Assembly: GCA_934229535.1 (NCBI GenBank)
Contig: CAKQDS010000004.1
Location: 1-64,000 of the forward strand
Reading direction: 5' to 3'
From: an uncultured Anaeroplasmataceae bacterium
Lineage (GTDB): Bacteria; Bacillota_I; Bacilli_A; Acholeplasmatales; Anaeroplasmataceae
Length of the DNA: 64,000 nt
Numbering within the stretch: the stretch's first letter is position 1; the number at the start of each line of letters is the position of its first letter. Shown piece after piece: positions 59,875-64,000 of this stretch. A program made the translations under genes and the position numbers. Under the pieces are notes generated by a model. The model was not told where the DNA came from. It saw only the letters and a list, made by a program, of their open reading frames with translations, and did no database searches.

Positions 59875-62800
59875 ATGGATCTAAAGAAAAAAATAGAGGT
59901 TTATCAAAAGAAACTACTTGATATTGGTAGAAAGAATAAGCTTATAAATTTTCGTTTTAGTCTTTCATCTAATGTGATGATGCTAAATGATGATTTTTTT
60001 GATTGCTTTAATAAGCTTGTTGATGGCTTTGAATTTAATATTGCTAAGCTATTCTCTGATAGCTTAGGAAATGAAAAATGCAGTGAAAAGGAAATATTTG
60101 CAAGTGGTGTTAAAATTAAAAGAGAAGATACCTATTCCTATGAGGAAATAAGAACGATAAAAAATAGATTTTCACCATTAAAAAATGTTAATTATCTATA
60201 TCCACTAACTAATAGTATTGTTTTGACAAAAACATTAAATAATTTAATTAGTAAGGCTAATGTTTTTTATGAGGAAAATGGCATTAATGTTTTATATTTA
60301 GCCTTTGGTTTTTTAGAGTATGCTGATATTGAGGGTAATAGTTGCTTATCACCACTTTGCTTATTGCCTGTTTCAATTGAGCGTAAGACTATAAATAACA
60401 CCTACAAGCTTAAGGCCTTAGATGATGGTTATATTCATAATGAAACCTTAATTTATAAGCTACTAATGGAGAACAAGCTTAAGCTTCCAAAGCTACTTGA
60501 ACATGAGGGCTTAGAGGATTATTTATTAAGGATAGAGGAATTTGCTAAAAAAAATAATTTTACTATTAAGAAGGAGATAGCCCTTGGCTTATTTTCTTTT
60601 AATAAAATAAAGATGTATGAGGATATTGAAGCAAATTTAGATGCTTATTTAAATAGTGATATTTTGCTTGCACTTAGTGGAAATAAAGCTTTATCTGGTA
60701 ATTCGAGTATTAATAATTTAGAAAATTTAGAGGTTTTGCCAGCTGATTATTCACAAATGGAAGCTATTAAAAGGGCTAAAAAAGGTGAATCATTTGTTTT
60801 ACAAGGTCCTCCAGGCTGTGGTAAGAGTCAAACAATTACTAATATAATTGGTGAGCTTATCGCTCAAAATAAAAGTGTTTTATTTGTTTGTGAAAAGAAG
60901 GCAGCCTTAGATGTTGTTTATAAAAATTTAGCTAAAAGAGGACTTCAAGATTTTTGTTTAGCTTTGCATGATCCTAAGGTAGATAAGAAGGATATAATTT
61001 TAGATATATATAAGAATTTAGAGGCAATTCAAAATAAAAAAATAACATTATCCAATAAGGCTTTAGATGTCTATGATTCCTACCATACTAATCAAAATAT
61101 TTTAGATTCTTATTTGAAGGCTTTAAATAGTGAACCATTTAGAAATATTTCTACCTTTGATTTAATAAATTTATATTATGAAAATATTAATGCTAAATCA
61201 ATTAGTTTTGATTTTAAGGGCTTAAATATTTTTGATTTTAAATCTGAATTAGAGCAATTTAATTTAAAATATTTGAGTTTAGGTAAAAATGATAATATTT
61301 TTAGAGGCTTTAAGCTTGATAAACTAGATATAGTAGAAAAGGATTTATTACTTAAGGCATTAAAGAATTTTAGAAAAATTTTAGAGAATGTTTTAAGAAA
61401 TCAAACATTTACAAGGCTTCAATGCTTTCAAATAGATTCAATTGCGGATTATTTTAAGTCTTTGCCACTATATGAATTCATTCTTAGTGTGCCTTGTCAA
61501 ATACCACTAGAATATTTTTCATTTAAGGACTGGGACAATAAGAACAATGCTTTAAATGAGGTAAATAATAAGTGGCAGCAATATAATTCCTTAGCTAAAA
61601 ATATTATTGAAAAATATGACGATGATATTTTTAAATTAGATATAAGTAAAAATTTAGAGGTTGTTAAGGCTAATTCTTCATTTACAAGAATTTTTAATAA
61701 GGAATATAAGAAAGCTAAGAAAGAAATGGAGTCTCATTTAAGAAGATATTCTAAATTGAAATACAAATATTTATTTAATGATTTAAAAGAAATTGAAGAA
61801 ATCATTAAAGCCAAAAAGGATATTTTGCTTGATGATTTAACATTTAGGACTAACTTTAAGGAATTTTATTTTGGAGAAAGCACAGATTTTTCAAAGCTTT
61901 TAGCAGTTATTGAATATTTGAATAAATATAAAAAATATGAAGACGAGCTAAAGGCTAGAGCTATTAATTTTGAAGCTCTTTTGAATGACTTAGCAAATAA
62001 GAATTTAAGCGAATATTCAGCAGAATATAATCTTATTTTACCATATAAGGATTTATTAGATAATGGCTTTAAGGCTTATAATAAATATTTCGATGCTATT
62101 GATGAAAGCCTAGAGGAGCTACTTGTAAGAATTAATGAGCAAATAAGAGATATATCATTAATAAGTGAGTATTTGGAGTATAAGCGAAATAAAAAAATTC
62201 TTGATGAAAAATGTGATGGTATTTCTGATATATTAGAAAATGATGGTATTGAGGCAGTATATAAGGCCTTTGCTAAGGAGAATTTAATTAAGATTGCCTC
62301 AGAATATAATTTGAATAGTGATTTTAATTATATGATGAAGCAATTTGGTAATGACTATAAAGAGATAATTGATTTTTCTAATATCAAAATTGTGGAGCTA
62401 GTTAGTAAAAATTGGCCACAAATTGATAGTATTTATGCTTCAAGTGAAGAGGTTACAAATCTTAAAATTGAGGCAAATAAAAAGAAGAAGCTTAAACCAC
62501 TTAAGGATACATTTAAAGCATCTGCTAGTTTACTAACTAAGCTAAAGCCTTGCTTTATGATGTCACCATTAAGTGTTACAATGTTTTTGGATATAAATAG
62601 CTTTAAATTTGATACAGTTATTTTTGATGAAGCAAGTCAGCTTACAGGAGAAAATGCTATTGGTTCATGTGTAAGAGCTAAATCTATAATTGTTTGTGGT
62701 GATCAGGAGCAGCTACCACCTACATCATTCTTTAATACGGAAATTAATGATGATAATGATGTAGAATATGATGTATTTGAATCAATATTAGATGAAGCAA

Positions 62801-64000
62801 GGGCCATGCTTCCAAGCATTATGCTTAAATGGCATTATAGAAGTAAAAATGAAGCATTAATAGCTTATTCAAATAAAGAAATTTATCATGATCTTTTAAC
62901 ATTTAAGGAGCCTTATTTGTTAAGAGAAAATGAAGGCCTTAGTTACATATATGTAAATGATGGCTATTTCGATAGGGGTAAAAGTAGAGTAAATATTAAG
63001 GAAGCTAAAAAAACACTTGAATTAATTTTAAATCATGCAGCTACTATGAAGGATAAGTCTTTAGGTGTAGTAACATTTAATATTGCAATGCAAAATTTAA
63101 TTATTGAGCTTGTAAATCAGGAAAGAGCATATAATAAAGAACTAGATGAATTTTTATCTAATGAAAATATTGATCCATTCTTTGTTAAAAATTTGGAAAC
63201 TGTTCAAGGTGATGAACGTGATCATATAATTTTAACAATTGGTTATGCTAAGGATTTAGATGGTAAGCTTAGTATGAATTTTGGTCCTTTAAATCAAAGT
63301 GGTGGCTATAAAAGACTTAATGTAGCAATTACTAGAGCTAAAGAAAAGATGAGTGTTGTTGGTTCGATTCTTCCAAGCGACTTCAAATTAGATAAGACAA
63401 CTGCAAAGGGCGTAGAGATGCTTTGTGGCTATATTGATTTTGCTATGAAGAATAAAGGATCTATGGCTAAAGAATTAAATAATACACCAATTGTTTTAGA
63501 TTTAGTTAAAGAATTAAATAGTCAAGGATATATTACGAACACGTCTATTGGTGATAGTCCTATTAAAATTGATATCGGTATTCTAGATTCTAACAATAAT
63601 GAATATATGTTAGGTATAATTGTTGATGGTGTTAGCTATAAAAACAATCCATCAAGCTTGGATCGTAATTATCTTTTCGATTCAGTTTTAAAATCACGTG
63701 GTTGGAATATTTATCACTTATTTAGCTTTAATTATCTGAATAATAAAGATGGTGTGCTAAAGGAAATCAAGAAGCTTTTAGTAAATGATGAAAAAGAAAA
63801 TGATAATATAGATGTTAATACAAACAATGACTATTCAGAGCTTGAAACGGCTGAGGTTTTAAGGGCTAAGGATTTATTTTTACCATATCCAAATGTTTTA
63901 GGAATTGTTGATAATATTAATCAGGAGTCAATCTCTAAAAGTGAGAAGCTATATAAGGTTATTAGTGCTTGCTCACCAATTCATATTGATGAATTATTAA
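59875..64000 (+). CDS. DUF4011-helicase-nuclease protein (Hhe-like), 3' end missing
   Basis: Open from ATG 59875 (SD TTGGTGAT) to the window end, at least 1375 residues. In order: an N-terminal DUF4011-type domain (VYQKKLLDIGRKNKLINF), a split SF1 helicase with Walker A GPPGCGKS (residues 311-318), a long helical insertion, Walker B VIFDEASQ (Asp918), GDQEQLPPT, WHYRSKNEALI, TVQGDERDHII and LNVAITRAKEKM, then a Vsr/MTES_1575-type endonuclease fold (IKIDIGILDSNNNEYMLGI, Asp1233) and the start of a DUF3320-like region (SPIHIDELL). The same layout occurs in the single-gene anti-phage group called Hhe. The nuclease has Ile1249 where Glu is expected (GIIVDG instead of GIECDG), so cleavage may be lost. 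A chromosomal, non-defence role is possible. Confidence 0.85.
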   Translation, partial: MDLKKKIEVYQKKLLDIGRKNKLINFRFSLSSNVMMLNDDFFDCFNKLVDGFEFNIAKLFSDSLGNEKCSEKEIFASGVKIKREDTYSYEEIRTIKNRFSPLKNVNYLYPLTNSIVLTKTLNNLISKANVFYEENGINVLYLAFGFLEYADIEGNSCLSPLCLLPVSIERKTINNTYKLKALDDGYIHNETLIYKLLMENKLKLPKLLEHEGLEDYLLRIEEFAKKNNFTIKKEIALGLFSFNKIKMYEDIEANLDAYLNSDILLALSGNKALSGNSSINNLENLEVLPADYSQMEAIKRAKKGESFVLQGPPGCGKSQTITNIIGELIAQNKSVLFVCEKKAALDVVYKNLAKRGLQDFCLALHDPKVDKKDIILDIYKNLEAIQNKKITLSNKALDVYDSYHTNQNILDSYLKALNSEPFRNISTFDLINLYYENINAKSISFDFKGLNIFDFKSELEQFNLKYLSLGKNDNIFRGFKLDKLDIVEKDLLLKALKNFRKILENVLRNQTFTRLQCFQIDSIADYFKSLPLYEFILSVPCQIPLEYFSFKDWDNKNNALNEVNNKWQQYNSLAKNIIEKYDDDIFKLDISKNLEVVKANSSFTRIFNKEYKKAKKEMESHLRRYSKLKYKYLFNDLKEIEEIIKAKKDILLDDLTFRTNFKEFYFGESTDFSKLLAVIEYLNKYKKYEDELKARAINFEALLNDLANKNLSEYSAEYNLILPYKDLLDNGFKAYNKYFDAIDESLEELLVRINEQIRDISLISEYLEYKRNKKILDEKCDGISDILENDGIEAVYKAFAKENLIKIASEYNLNSDFNYMMKQFGNDYKEIIDFSNIKIVELVSKNWPQIDSIYASSEEVTNLKIEANKKKKLKPLKDTFKASASLLTKLKPCFMMSPLSVTMFLDINSFKFDTVIFDEASQLTGENAIGSCVRAKSIIVCGDQEQLPPTSFFNTEINDDNDVEYDVFESILDEARAMLPSIMLKWHYRSKNEALIAYSNKEIYHDLLTFKEPYLLRENEGLSYIYVNDGYFDRGKSRVNIKEAKKTLELILNHAATMKDKSLGVVTFNIAMQNLIIELVNQERAYNKELDEFLSNENIDPFFVKNLETVQGDERDHIILTIGYAKDLDGKLSMNFGPLNQSGGYKRLNVAITRAKEKMSVVGSILPSDFKLDKTTAKGVEMLCGYIDFAMKNKGSMAKELNNTPIVLDLVKELNSQGYITNTSIGDSPIKIDIGILDSNNNEYMLGIIVDGVSYKNNPSSLDRNYLFDSVLKSRGWNIYHLFSFNYLNNKDGVLKEIKKLLVNDEKENDNIDVNTNNDYSELETAEVLRAKDLFLPYPNVLGIVDNINQESISKSEKLYKVISACSPIHIDELL

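Overview
The window is a chromosomal segment of an AT-rich, endospore-forming member of the Bacillota. The evidence is a Spo0A gene, a spoIIQ-spoIIID pair, a YjcZ-like small sporulation peptide, Bacillota-type operon order (rpiB-upp-atp) and strong SD/sigma-A signals. Standard genetic code fits all genes. Pectin, uronate and starch/glycogen genes suggest a plant-polysaccharide-using gut or rumen commensal, perhaps an uncultured Erysipelotrichia-like Bacilli lineage; the species cannot be named from sequence alone.

Layout. 1-3.7 kb: the 3' part of a YegP-like protein with acidic repeats, glmS, and spo0A (minus strand) with a pair of 0A boxes upstream. 3.9-15.2 kb: a pectin locus. A pectinesterase lies divergent from a long operon holding an LplB/YtcP-type ABC importer (two permeases, a 739-residue binding lipoprotein, an MsmK-type ATPase), five unrecognised small membrane proteins and a GH28 polygalacturonase. 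Both pectin enzymes lack signal peptides, so oligogalacturonides are probably imported and then cut in the cytoplasm. 15.3-23.6 kb: rpiB-upp-atpZI-atpBEFHAGDC-DUF1146; the c subunit has a two-carboxylate, Na+-type ion site. 23.6-24.6 kb: spoIIQ-spoIIID. 24.6-31.5 kb: yigZ, degV, cca, a pullulanase, yhaM and an M42 peptidase. 31.5-37.4 kb: two very large paralogous PrsA/SurA-like lipoproteins (minus strand). 37.6-39.1 kb: a YjcZ-like peptide, walJ and rlmH. 39.2-43.6 kb: uxaB-uxaA-uxaC, the uronate pathway that would receive galacturonate from the pectin locus. 43.7-47.9 kb: a degenerate M50-like membrane protein, a small membrane protein and leuS. 48-55.4 kb: an aromatic biosynthesis block (aroF-tyrA-aroB, then aroA-aroQ-aroE-aroC) and a GltD-like flavoprotein. 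55.5-57.1 kb: tRNA-Asp/Arg/Pro, three decayed gene remnants and tRNA-Gly. 57.1-64 kb: a probable FAD-dependent polyunsaturated fatty acid isomerase, an HD protein, an RsuA-type pseudouridine synthase, a candidate small RNA, and a large DUF4011-helicase-nuclease gene that runs off the window.

How it fits together: pectin oligomers enter through the ABC system, are de-esterified and hydrolysed inside, and galacturonate passes through UxaC, UxaB and UxaA to 2-keto-3-deoxygluconate (the later steps are outside the window). The two sugar operons have near-identical sigma-A promoters (TTGACT-17-TAAAAT), and the pectin one has two cre-like sites, pointing to catabolite control. The most unusual items are the five accessory membrane proteins of the importer, the DUF4011 helicase with an apparently damaged nuclease site, the fatty acid isomerase homologue, the giant foldase-like lipoproteins and the M50 pseudoprotease.
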